7,385 bases of DNA from Gammaproteobacteria bacterium (GTDB taxonomy: Bacteria > Pseudomonadota > Gammaproteobacteria > CAISUE01). Location: NCBI GenBank assembly GCA_947378515.1, contig CANCKG010000026.1:1-7385 (forward strand). Reading direction: 5' to 3'. The first letter of the stretch is position 1. Each line of letters starts with the position of its first letter. A program made the position numbers and the translations under genes. Positions 1 through 6,071 of the stretch are shown in pieces. The notes under the pieces were generated by a model. That model did no database searches. It was not told the DNA's origin and was given only the letters and a program-made list of their open reading frames with translations.

Positions 1-935
1 ACATTAGCCCAATTCAACCATTGAATGCCAGGGCTTTGCGAACGCCATTTGGGTAAAAATCGTGCTAATGCCAACAGCCATAACGGTGTCCAAGGCAAAA
101 GATAGATAGGCGCATAGATAAGATAAGTTTGAATCCCCCCTTGGTGATCAAAGGGTTTAAAAAAACGTAAGATGTTTTCTTGAAAGACTTGGCTTAAGCC
201 ATTTTCACTATAAGCGCCGTGATTGGTTAGATTAGAAGCGATAAATGGCATCAAATAGATAGCTGCTGCTAGAATAGTCAATAACAAACTGCGCCATTGC
301 AAAAAAACCTGATAACGTTGTTGCTGAATCAACCAAGGCGCCATAACCAGAAGCGTTAATACCGGCGCGATCAAGCCTTTGAGTAGAGCCCCCGTTACGA
401 GCAATAATAGCAATACGCTTTGCGTTTTGATTTCCCTCAACGCGTTTTCGCGAGCAAAAAGCCAAGCACAGGGTAAGAGTATGAACGCGACATTCAGCAT
501 ATCGGTGGAAGCGACTCTGGCCCAGAAAATGAAATAAAACGTGCTTAAACACAGCCAAGCGGCAATAAAACCGGTGCTGCGATCGAACCAAAAGCGACCG
601 AGGCTAAACACACTGAATAACACGGCACCCGCGGCGATTAACGATGGGGCACGTAATGCGACCAAATTCAGGCCGCCGGTTAGTTTCGAAAAACCCAGCA
701 TTAACCAATATGATAGCAACGGCTTGTCATAATAAGGCTTGCCATCGAGTACCGGATGCCAGTAATCACCACTTTGCATCATGTGCAGGCAAACTTGTTG
801 CCAACGGTATTCTTGCGTCCAAATAGGGTGGCCGGTGAGCCAACCGGTCAACAACATCAAAGCGGCGCCAGCTAGACACCAAGGAGCCTTGGGCCCTAAA
901 AAAAAGTTCTGCCAATTATTATTCGTTGGGTTCAA
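1..935 (-). CDS. ArnT/PMT-type (GT39) membrane glycosyltransferase, 5' part only
   Basis: An uninterrupted frame of 311 codons runs off the left edge, so the C-terminus is missing. The protein is a polytopic membrane enzyme with hydrophobic segments near residues 20-35, 97-112, 122-138, 147-160, 174-200, 217-233 and 271-292. GT39 landmarks are visible: the first-loop acidic site (TQEYRW, 40-45), DGKPYYDKPLLSYW (64-77), ARVASTDML (139-147), KGLIAPVL (186-193) and ENILRFF followed by a PW-rich segment (253-286). Family members move a sugar from a polyprenyl-phosphate donor to lipid A, protein or another periplasmic acceptor; the acceptor cannot be told here. The usual Asp-Glu pair of the first loop is Gln-Glu (41-42). 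The start is taken as TTG at 935 because GGAG lies 9 bases upstream. The first in-frame ATG, near residue 27, would cut into the first membrane helix. An in-frame TAA lies just upstream (960-962). Family is confident; substrate is unknown. Confidence 0.88.
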   Translation of the reverse strand, partial: MNPTNNNWQNFFLGPKAPWCLAGAALMLLTGWLTGHPIWTQEYRWQQVCLHMMQSGDYWHPVLDGKPYYDKPLLSYWLMLGFSKLTGGLNLVALRAPSLIAAGAVLFSVFSLGRFWFDRSTGFIAAWLCLSTFYFIFWARVASTDMLNVAFILLPCAWLFARENALREIKTQSVLLLLLVTGALLKGLIAPVLTLLVMAPWLIQQQRYQVFLQWRSLLLTILAAAIYLMPFIASNLTNHGAYSENGLSQVFQENILRFFKPFDHQGGIQTYLIYAPIYLLPWTPLWLLALARFLPKWRSQSPGIQWLNWAN

Positions 936-944
936 GGGGGACAA

Positions 945-948
945 CTCC
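945..948 (-). promoter_or_regulatory. Ribosome binding site fixing a TTG start
   Basis: GGAG on the minus strand sits 9 bases before TTG at 935. Two other in-frame TTG codons (944 and 950) overlap or abut this motif and so cannot use it. This supports the rare TTG start of the glycosyltransferase. Confidence 0.5.
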
Positions 949-975
949 AAATAGAAGTCTTAATGAAAATTAGGG

Positions 976-1004
976 TTGACGCTGTAACACAACTCGATCA
1001 AAAT
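976..1004 (+). promoter_or_regulatory. Probable sigma70 promoter of gltA
   Basis: TTGACG (976-981) matches five of six -35 consensus bases. After a 17-base spacer comes CAAAAT (999-1004), matching four of six -10 bases. The predicted transcript start near 1011 would leave a short leader of about 28 bases before the gltA ATG. No operator is obvious. No comparable promoter was found for the divergent glycosyltransferase. Confidence 0.55.
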
Positions 1005-1038
1005 GATTTTTTCTATCAAGTGATTACAAGGATAGCGT

Positions 1039-2325
1039 ATGAATAAAAGTGCTAGTTTAAGTTTAGACGAGCAAAAAGTCGAACTTCCTGTTAAAGAAGG
1101 TACTTTAGGCTTTGATGTGGTAGAAGTGACGAGCCTATCAAAACTCGATGTTTTCACCTTTGATCCAGGCTTCATGTCGACAGCGGCTTGTGAATCTAAA
1201 ATCACTTATATCGATGGCGAAAAGGGCGTGTTATTGCACCGCGGTTATTTGATCAAAGAATTGTGTGAACATTCGAACTTCTTAGAAGTGGCATTTTTAC
1301 TGCTTTATGGTGAATTACCAACCAAAGCCCAAGCCAAACAATTCAATACCGATATCAATTTGCACACCATGGTGCATGAACAATTACGCTATTTCTTCAA
1401 TGGCTTTCGCGCCGATGCCCATCCGATGGCGATCATGGTTGGGGTCGTGGGTGCCTTATCGGCGTTTTATTATGATTCACTCGATATCACTAATCCCGAA
1501 CATCGACGGATATCAGCGATTCGTTTGATCGCTAAAATGCCGACGATTGCTGCGATGTGTTACAAATATTCAATCGGTCAACCCTTCATGTATCCCAATA
1601 ATGACTTGAGTTATGCGGAAAACTTTTTACACATGATGTTTTCAACGCCATGTGAAGCAATGAAAATTAATCCTATTCTCATACGCGCAATGGATCAAAT
1701 TTTTATCATTCACGCCGATCATGAACAAAATGCGTCGACATCCACTGTTCGCATGGCGGGCTCTACGGGTGCCAATCCTTTTGTGTGTATTTCCGCTGGC
1801 ATAGCTGCTCTGTGGGGGCCGGCGCATGGGGGTGCCAATGAAGCGGCATTGAATATGTTGAAGCAAATCGGTACCGTCGATCGGATTCCAGAATTTATTG
1901 CCCGCGCCAAAGATCCCAATGATTCGTTCCGTTTGATGGGCTTTGGCCATCGGGTGTATAAAAATTATGATCCTCGCGCTAAAGTCATGCAACAAACTTG
2001 CCATGAAGTCTTAGCCGTAACAGGTAAAGGCGATAGCCCGTTGTTTAAAGTGGCGGTGGAATTAGAACGGATCGCACTGAATGATGAATATTTCATTCAA
2101 CGTAAACTGTATCCCAATGTTGATTTCTATTCAGGCATTACCTTGAGTGCCTTAGGGATTCCTTCGAGTATGTTCACCGTAGTGTTTGCGTTGGCGCGTA
2201 CTTCCGGGTGGATTTCGCAATGGAGTGAAATGGTCAGCGTGCCCAATTATAAAATCGCGCGTCCTCGGCAACTTTATACCGGTGCCACCGAACGCGATTT
2301 TGTCCCGATGGCTGAACGGGAATAA
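1039..2325 (+). CDS. gltA: Citrate synthase, type II hexameric form
   Basis: Condenses acetyl-CoA with oxaloacetate to citrate, the entry step of the TCA cycle, in the cytoplasm. The 428-residue product has the length of the E. coli enzyme and aligns with it from end to end. The catalytic triad is present: His263 in [11 protein letters not shown], His304 in [15 protein letters not shown] and Asp362 in YPNVDFYSG. Also visible are the [14 protein letters not shown] segment (225-238) and the C-terminal [11 protein letters not shown] (405-415). The small N-terminal beta domain (about 1-50) is the one typical of the NADH-sensitive hexameric class. At the allosteric NADH site, the position of E. 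coli Arg109 is Leu108 here, while the equivalents of Tyr145, Arg163 and Lys167 remain (Tyr144, Arg162, Lys166). The ATG at 1039 is preceded by AAGGA with a 6-base gap. The gene is monocistronic, with its own promoter and a convergent neighbour downstream. Confidence 0.98.
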   Translation: MNKSASLSLDEQKVELPVKEGTLGFDVVEVTSLSKLDVFTFDPGFMSTAACESKITYIDGEKGVLLHRGYLIKELCEHSNFLEVAFLLLYGELPTKAQAKQFNTDINLHTMVHEQLRYFFNGFRADAHPMAIMVGVVGALSAFYYDSLDITNPEHRRISAIRLIAKMPTIAAMCYKYSIGQPFMYPNNDLSYAENFLHMMFSTPCEAMKINPILIRAMDQIFIIHADHEQNASTSTVRMAGSTGANPFVCISAGIAALWGPAHGGANEAALNMLKQIGTVDRIPEFIARAKDPNDSFRLMGFGHRVYKNYDPRAKVMQQTCHEVLAVTGKGDSPLFKVAVELERIALNDEYFIQRKLYPNVDFYSGITLSALGIPSSMFTVVFALARTSGWISQWSEMVSVPNYKIARPRQLYTGATERDFVPMAERE

Positions 2326-2336
2326 ATGGGGTAATT

Positions 2337-2472
2337 GTAGGGGGCGACCCGGGTAAGGCGGGAATTCAAAAAAACACTGCATTTTTGCCACCGAACGTCG
2401 AAGTCGCGGGTGTGCTGTGTACATCAAATGTTAATCACAATACCGCCTGGCGTCCATAAAGGACGCCCCCAC
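2337..2472. repeat. Degenerate inverted-repeat element (REP/MITE-like)
   Basis: The left end begins GTAGGGGGCGACC (2337-2349). The right end, read on the minus strand from 2472, begins GTGGGGGCGTCC, so the tips match except for one extra base and one A/T change. GGCGG also recurs further inside both arms. The right arm contains a perfect 7-bp hairpin, GGCGTCC-ATAAA-GGACGCC (2449-2467). The left arm contains the palindrome ACCCGGGT (2347-2354). The GTAGGGGCG-type tip is a common look in dispersed bacterial intergenic repeats, but I cannot count copies in this genome. No coding capacity. The hairpin could protect or end the gltA transcript, but no T-run follows it. Confidence 0.4.
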
Positions 2473-2548
2473 GTTAGGATTTGGAATTGTTGCAAAACCA
2501 ATTAGCAGGAATAAGGCAGTTGAGAAAGGCGTTTGCTTAAAGCGTGCA

Positions 2549-2565
2549 ACGGTTTATTAAACCGT
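2549..2565. other. Small hairpin across the comM stop codon
   Basis: ACGGTTT, a 3-base loop, then AAACCGT form a perfect 7-bp stem that covers the comM stop (2557-2559). No T-run follows on either strand, so it is a weak transcription terminator candidate at best. It may simply be a 3'-end mRNA structure. Confidence 0.3.
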
Positions 2566-4065
2566 AATACATCGGTAACTCAAGGCTTCGGACACATGCT
2601 GACTGTCGATTTGTGGTGCATCCATTAAATCGGCGATGGTACGCGCGACACGTAATAATCGATGCACCGCGCGAGCCGATAATTGCCACGTACTTAACGC
2701 CTGCTCTAACAAAGCTTGACTGGTAGAATCTAAATGACAATGGCACTTTAATTCGGCTGGACTGAGCCTATTATTAAGCTTTTGTTGTCGCTTCAATTGC
2801 CTGTTTTGGGCGTTAATAACCTGCGTTTTAAGTAAGCGACTGGATTGTTCGCTACTGAAACGATTTTGATGGGCTTGTAGTAATAACTGGTGGCTTACAG
2901 GTTTGAGGCTCACATGCAAATCAATTCGATCTAAAAATGGCCCAGACAAACGTTGTTGGTAACGCTTGATTTGCTCGAGGCTACAACGACAGGTTTTGCC
3001 AAACGTGTCGTGATAACCACAGGGGCAAGGATTCATTGCAGCAATTAATTGAACCTGGGCTGGAAATTCTGCTCGTTGAGCGGCCCTCGCGATCGTAATG
3101 ATGCCGGCTTCAAGCGGTTCACGAAGCGCTTCTAACACCGAACGATTGAATTCAGGTAATTCATCTAAAAAGAGTACGCCGTGATGCGCGAGCGAAATTT
3201 CACCAGGTTTAGGTGGCGAACCACCACCGACCAAAGCCACACTGGATGCCGTGTGATGAGGGCTACGAAAAGGCCGCTGTTGCCAGATATGATTTTGAAA
3301 AGGTAAGCCCGCCAGTGAACGAATGGCGGCGTTTTCTAAGGCTTCACTATCAGTCAATGGCGGCAATAAACCGAGCAAGCGGTTGGCGAGTAAGGTTTTG
3401 CCAGTGCCAGGGGGACCTATAAATAATAGATGATGGCCACCGGCGGCGGCGATGATTAACGCGCGCTTAGCCTGTGGCTGACCATAGACATCAGCTAAAT
3501 CTTGTTTAGGCTGAGTCGCTTCAATTAAGCTTGGCCGGTCAGTTTTTTTAAGGCAAGGCTCCAGTAAGTGTTGATACACTTCGAGTAAATGGGTGGCGCC
3601 ATACACTTGGCTGTTTTCAACGACAGCGGCTTCCACAGCATTATCGATGGGTACGATTAACGCGCGACCCGTTTGTGCGGTCGCCATCGAAAATAATAAG
3701 GCGCCATTAAAAGCTTTTAATTCCCCTGAGAGCGCCAATTCACCCGAAAATTCATAGTATTGAAGGTTGTGCTGAGGAATCAAACCACACGCCGCTAAGA
3801 TGCCAAGAGCAATCGCTAAATCGAAGCGGCCACCTTCTTTGGGTAAATCGGCCGGTGCCAGATTAACGGTGATGCGCTGCATGGGAAAATCAAAACCAGA
3901 ATTGATCAGCGCCGAGCGAACGCGATCACGGCTTTCTTTAACGGCGGTTTCGGGTAAACCGACAATGGAAAAAATAGGCTTGCCATGGGTGATATGGACT
4001 TCGACACTGACTTTAGGCGCGTAAATGCCGACATTGGCGCGCGATGTCAAAATTGCCAGTGTCAT
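2557..4065 (-). CDS. comM: ComM/YifB family AAA+ ATPase (Mg-chelatase-like)
   Basis: This family forms hexameric DNA helicases. ComM of Vibrio drives branch migration when transformed DNA is integrated, and homologues are widespread in species not known to be competent. The 502-residue protein is full length. Its order is an N-terminal Lon-protease-like ChlI domain (about 1-170), then the AAA+ core with Walker A GPPGTGKT (217-224), FRSPHHT (266-272), Walker B GVLFLDELPEF (296-306), a four-cysteine cluster NPCPCG...CRC (Cys347, 349, 359, 361, probably metal binding) and SGPFLDRIDLHV with a likely arginine finger (Arg380). A C-terminal helical domain (about 430-502) follows, ending ALSYRCITV. 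The ATG at 4065 lies 7 bases from the ubiK stop. Its ribosome site is weak, which suggests translation coupled to ubiK. The same ubiK-comM order is seen in other gammaproteobacteria, such as Pseudomonas (recalled). No broken motif was seen. Confidence 0.96.
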   Translation of the reverse strand: MTLAILTSRANVGIYAPKVSVEVHITHGKPIFSIVGLPETAVKESRDRVRSALINSGFDFPMQRITVNLAPADLPKEGGRFDLAIALGILAACGLIPQHNLQYYEFSGELALSGELKAFNGALLFSMATAQTGRALIVPIDNAVEAAVVENSQVYGATHLLEVYQHLLEPCLKKTDRPSLIEATQPKQDLADVYGQPQAKRALIIAAAGGHHLLFIGPPGTGKTLLANRLLGLLPPLTDSEALENAAIRSLAGLPFQNHIWQQRPFRSPHHTASSVALVGGGSPPKPGEISLAHHGVLFLDELPEFNRSVLEALREPLEAGIITIARAAQRAEFPAQVQLIAAMNPCPCGYHDTFGKTCRCSLEQIKRYQQRLSGPFLDRIDLHVSLKPVSHQLLLQAHQNRFSSEQSSRLLKTQVINAQNRQLKRQQKLNNRLSPAELKCHCHLDSTSQALLEQALSTWQLSARAVHRLLRVARTIADLMDAPQIDSQHVSEALSYRCITV

Positions 4066-4072
4066 GACATAG

Positions 4073-4312
4073 TTACTTCGTTTCTAATTCACTGATTCGT
4101 GTTTCTAATTCGCTCAAGCGTTCCCGGGCTTTAGCGAGCAAGCGCGTTTGGCGATCAAATTCTTCGCGGTTGACCAGCGATAGTTTGCTAAACGTGGCTT
4201 GCAGAATCGCTTGAAAATTGTGGCACAGATCTTCTTTGAAATTGGCCGCGCCACCGGGGACAGCATCACTCAATTTAGTGGCTAATTGTTCTAAGGTATC
4301 TAGGCTGATCAT
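4073..4312 (-). CDS. ubiK: UbiK (YqiC/BMFP family) ubiquinone biosynthesis accessory factor
   Basis: A 79-residue acidic protein. The N-terminal part (1-48) is amphipathic, with the family-like stretch ANFKEDLCHNFQAIL (23-37). After EEFDRQTRLLAKARERL (50-66) the C-terminus becomes a heptad-like coiled coil, LSELETRISELE. This is the signature of the BMFP/YqiC family, which assembles as trimers. In E. coli and Salmonella UbiK binds UbiJ and supports aerobic ubiquinone synthesis at the lipid-associated Ubi complex. It is slightly shorter than enteric members, mostly at the C-terminal tail. The ATG at 4312 has GAG 8 bases upstream, and an earlier ATG reads at once into TGA. It is the first gene of the ubiK-comM unit. 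Identity rests on pattern recognition rather than on catalytic residues, since the family has none. Confidence 0.9.
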   Translation of the reverse strand: MISLDTLEQLATKLSDAVPGGAANFKEDLCHNFQAILQATFSKLSLVNREEFDRQTRLLAKARERLSELETRISELETK

Positions 4313-4408
4313 AAAAAATTCTCAATGCATAAAGGTCTAAAGTATGACTGACAGAAGCTGGATGCGCCAGGGAGATTTACGCAAAAGCTATATTTTTAAT
4401 GATTGATT

Positions 4409-4437
4409 ATTGTATTGTGAAAGTTATGTAGCTACAA
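4409..4437 (-). promoter_or_regulatory. Candidate minus-strand promoter towards ubiK-comM
   Basis: Read on the minus strand, TTGTAG (4437-4432) is a weak -35 and TACAAT (4414-4409) a good -10, with 17 bases between. It is nearly a mirror image of the plus-strand promoter and overlaps the same palindromes. The predicted start near 4402 leaves about 90 bases before the ubiK ATG. This is tentative, because A+T-rich DNA gives such matches by chance. Confidence 0.25.
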
Positions 4438-4438
4438 T
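4410..4438 (+). promoter_or_regulatory. Candidate promoter of the antitoxin gene
   Basis: TACAAT (4433-4438) matches five of six -10 bases. At 17 bases upstream is a poor -35, TTGTAT (4410-4415, three of six). The -10 hexamer straddles the junction of the two operator palindromes, as expected for an autorepressed antitoxin promoter. Transcription would begin near 4445, giving a leader of about 30 bases. Confidence 0.4.
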
Positions 4439-4447
4439 GTAGCTACA
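4426..4447. promoter_or_regulatory. Tandem palindromic operator, probably bound by the antitoxin
   Basis: The 11-mer ATGTAGCTACA occurs twice back to back (4426-4436 and 4437-4447). Each copy contains the perfect 10-bp palindrome TGTAGCTACA, centred 11 bp apart, about one helical turn. This puts two sites on the same face of the DNA 27 bases before the antitoxin start. Ribbon-helix-helix antitoxins of the RelB/DinJ family repress their own promoters by binding adjacent palindromes cooperatively, so autoregulation is the natural reading. Confidence 0.65.
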
Positions 4448-4463
4448 AGATTAAGTTATTTTT

Positions 4464-4467
4464 GAGG
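4464..4467 (+). promoter_or_regulatory. Ribosome binding site fixing the antitoxin start
   Basis: GAGG ends 6 bases before ATG at 4474. It overlaps the alternative TTG at 4462, so that earlier start is unlikely. Confidence 0.6.
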
Positions 4468-4473
4468 TTATTT

Positions 4474-4728
4474 ATGAGTGATACGGTGATTAGGACCCGA
4501 ATTGATATCCACGTAAAAGAAAAAGCTAACAAGCTATTTGAAAAAATGGGTTTGAGTATGAGTGAGGCGCTGCGTTTGTTTATCTATCAAAGTGTGGCAG
4601 AAAATGCCTTGCCATTCCGTATCAATATTCCTAATGTTGCTACGGCTGAAGTTTTAAGTGAAATCAGGCAGCATCCTGAAAGATTAGAGAAAACATCGCT
4701 GGAGCAGCTTGAAAAAGATTGGGAGTGA
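4474..4728 (+). CDS. RelB/DinJ family antitoxin, apparently without its toxin
   Basis: An 84-residue protein. Its N-terminal half (about 5-48) fits a ribbon-helix-helix DNA-binding fold: a beta strand, VIRTRIDIHV, then helices KEKANKLFEKMG and MSEALRLFIYQSVAEN, followed by the typical LPFRINIPN hinge (46-54). The C-terminal half is acidic and helical, the part that would wrap a RelE/YafQ-type toxin. Such antitoxins neutralise mRNA-cleaving toxins and repress their own operon. Here the next gene is convergent folC, whose stop is 3 bases away, so no toxin gene follows. None lies upstream either, since ubiK is divergent. The only continuation is an 18-codon frame starting at GTG 4725, inside antisense folC and unlike a toxin. 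It may be a degraded module kept as a regulator or anti-addiction factor. Alternatively its toxin lies elsewhere. The family call is fairly sure; the function is not. Confidence 0.83.
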   Translation: MSDTVIRTRIDIHVKEKANKLFEKMGLSMSEALRLFIYQSVAENALPFRINIPNVATAEVLSEIRQHPERLEKTSLEQLEKDWE

Positions 4729-4731
4729 TTT

Positions 4732-5979
4732 TCATGCGCCTAACACGCCCCCCACTATCCGAAACGAACCGGTCACGATAATTAATTCCTGCTCGGTGGC
4801 ATTGTTTAAAGCCGCGGCCAGTGCTTCGTTGATAGTGGAATAAACAGCATGATTCCTATTTTTGCTCAAGGCGGCTGAACTTAACACCGTATTATCCAGG
4901 GCTCGTGGATCATCAATGTTAGGAAAATAGGCGTGGCGGATATTCAGTGTTGAAAGCGAGTCAAAACAGCTGCGCCAATCTTTATCTTGCATCATGCCAA
5001 AGAGTAAGTGGATACGCTTACCTGGAAAATCTTTTCGCAATTGCCGCACCAAATGCCCTGTCGCCGCGGGATTGTGTGCGACATCGAGTAGCAGTGTTTT
5101 GCCAAGACAGGTAATCTTTTGATAGCGCCCTGGAATAGTCAAGCTCGCTAAAGCGCCGCTAAGCGCCGCCAAACTCAACGGCAACACGGGGTGCAACGCT
5201 TCAACAATGGCTAAAGCCACGGCAATATTACTGAGTTTCACGGCGGGTTTAGTCAATGCCGTTAAGTACCATTCGCTGCCTTGCCAAGTTAATGTAGTTT
5301 GATTCGCATCGTAATAATCAAAATCGACGCCGATGCAACGTAGCGAGGTATTCATCTTGGCAGCATACGCGCTAAGTACATCGGGCGGATTGCGATCGCC
5401 CACGATACAAACCCTGTCAGGCCGCATCAAACAGGCTTTTTCAGCTGCGATTTGTTCGCGCGTAGTACCTAATAAATGCGTATGGTCAAGATCGACACTG
5501 GTGATGCCGAGGATCGTCGCATCGAGGGCATTGCACGGATCCAATCTGCCACCTAAACCGACTTCCAAGATAATGAGATCTACCGACTGGCGCTTAAAGT
5601 ACCACAAAGCCATTAAAAACAAGAGACTAAAGAAATGACGTGGGACATCCGGTAAATTCGCGACCACTTGGGCGGCTTGAACAAAATCATGATCTGCAAT
5701 CGCGTGGCCATTAATCGCGATACGCTCATTAAAGATTTGCAAATGCGGCGAGGTGAAACTGCCTACTCGGTAGCCAGCTTGGCTAAAAATCGCACTCAAC
5801 GTCTGAACAGCACTGCCTTTGCCATTGGTGCCGGTGATCGTAATAATTGGACAGTTTGGCTGCAAGGTAGGCAATTGCGTTAGCGTACGAACTTGCGCTA
5901 AATTACGCAGGGCGTGTGCCTGATCTAAAGCCGGCACACGTAACAACCAATCGATCACCTCAGTGTACATCGTAAACAT
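4732..5979 (-). CDS. folC: Bifunctional dihydrofolate synthase/folylpolyglutamate synthase
   Basis: A cytoplasmic Mur-ligase-family enzyme. It joins L-glutamate to dihydropteroate to make dihydrofolate and adds further glutamates to reduced folates, using ATP. At 415 residues it is close to the usual bacterial length. The ATP-binding domain has TGTNGKGS (49-56), SPHL (77-80), EVGLGGRLDPCN (139-150) and TSVDLDHTHLLG (160-171), followed by EKACLMR (180-186), where Lys181 matches the lysine carbamylated in the family. The C-terminal domain has IPGRYQ (282-287) and DVAHNPAA (299-306), and ends VTGSFRIVGG as expected. DHTH replaces the commoner DHTD. ATG at 5979 is preferred because GAG lies 5 bases upstream; ATG 5970 lacks a site. 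accD, dedD, cvpA and purF, common neighbours elsewhere, are absent. Its 3' end abuts the convergent antitoxin gene with no room for a terminator. Confidence 0.96.
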   Translation of the reverse strand: MFTMYTEVIDWLLRVPALDQAHALRNLAQVRTLTQLPTLQPNCPIITITGTNGKGSAVQTLSAIFSQAGYRVGSFTSPHLQIFNERIAINGHAIADHDFVQAAQVVANLPDVPRHFFSLLFLMALWYFKRQSVDLIILEVGLGGRLDPCNALDATILGITSVDLDHTHLLGTTREQIAAEKACLMRPDRVCIVGDRNPPDVLSAYAAKMNTSLRCIGVDFDYYDANQTTLTWQGSEWYLTALTKPAVKLSNIAVALAIVEALHPVLPLSLAALSGALASLTIPGRYQKITCLGKTLLLDVAHNPAATGHLVRQLRKDFPGKRIHLLFGMMQDKDWRSCFDSLSTLNIRHAYFPNIDDPRALDNTVLSSAALSKNRNHAVYSTINEALAAALNNATEQELIIVTGSFRIVGGVLGA

Positions 5980-6010
5980 AGAAACTCAAAAATAGTCGTG
6001 ATGAATAGAT

Positions 6011-6016
6011 TATAAT
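6011..6016 (+). promoter_or_regulatory. Candidate -10 box for the SCO gene
   Basis: A perfect TATAAT lies 56 bases before the SCO start, with no recognisable -35 at 16-18 bases upstream. The run ATTATAAT also reads TATAAT on the minus strand (6014-6009), facing folC, so the same core could serve both divergent genes. Confidence 0.4.
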
Positions 6017-6059
6017 AGGATCTTGCGGCTATGTGCCCACCGTTTTTGAATTTTCTCGT

Positions 6060-6063
6060 GAGG
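6060..6063 (+). promoter_or_regulatory. Ribosome binding site fixing the SCO start
   Basis: GAGG ends 8 bases before ATG at 6072. The longer frame from GTG at 6033 has no such site and would put 13 polar or mixed residues in front of a normal signal peptide. Confidence 0.6.
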
Positions 6064-6071
6064 TTTTACCT

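Noticed and set aside
232..591. 119-residue minus-strand frame
   Set aside because: It overlaps the glycosyltransferase in another frame on the same strand. The long frame shows a clear GT39 protein, while this one resembles nothing known.
936..1038. Promoter for the minus-strand glycosyltransferase
   Set aside because: No -35/-10 pair with acceptable spacing was found by eye on the minus strand.
1642..2004. Frames antisense to gltA (also 1719-1919 and 2152-2427)
   Set aside because: They are shadows of a highly conserved gene, with no ribosome site or recognisable protein.
2368..2386. A-run and T-run (AAAAAAACACTGCATTTTT) as a gltA terminator
   Set aside because: The stem would be only A-T pairs without a G+C-rich part, so it is not a credible intrinsic terminator.
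2284..2397. Direct repeat GCCACCGAACG at 2284-2294 and 2387-2397
   Set aside because: Eleven identical bases are expected by chance somewhere in a window this size. One copy is coding gltA and there is no wider similarity.
4462..4473. TTG start four codons earlier for the antitoxin
   Set aside because: The TTG overlaps the GAGG ribosome site, and ATG at 4474 has ideal spacing and gives the usual family N-terminus.
6033..6071. GTG start giving 13 extra residues on the SCO protein
   Set aside because: The added residues would precede a complete signal peptide, and the ribosome site favours ATG 6072.
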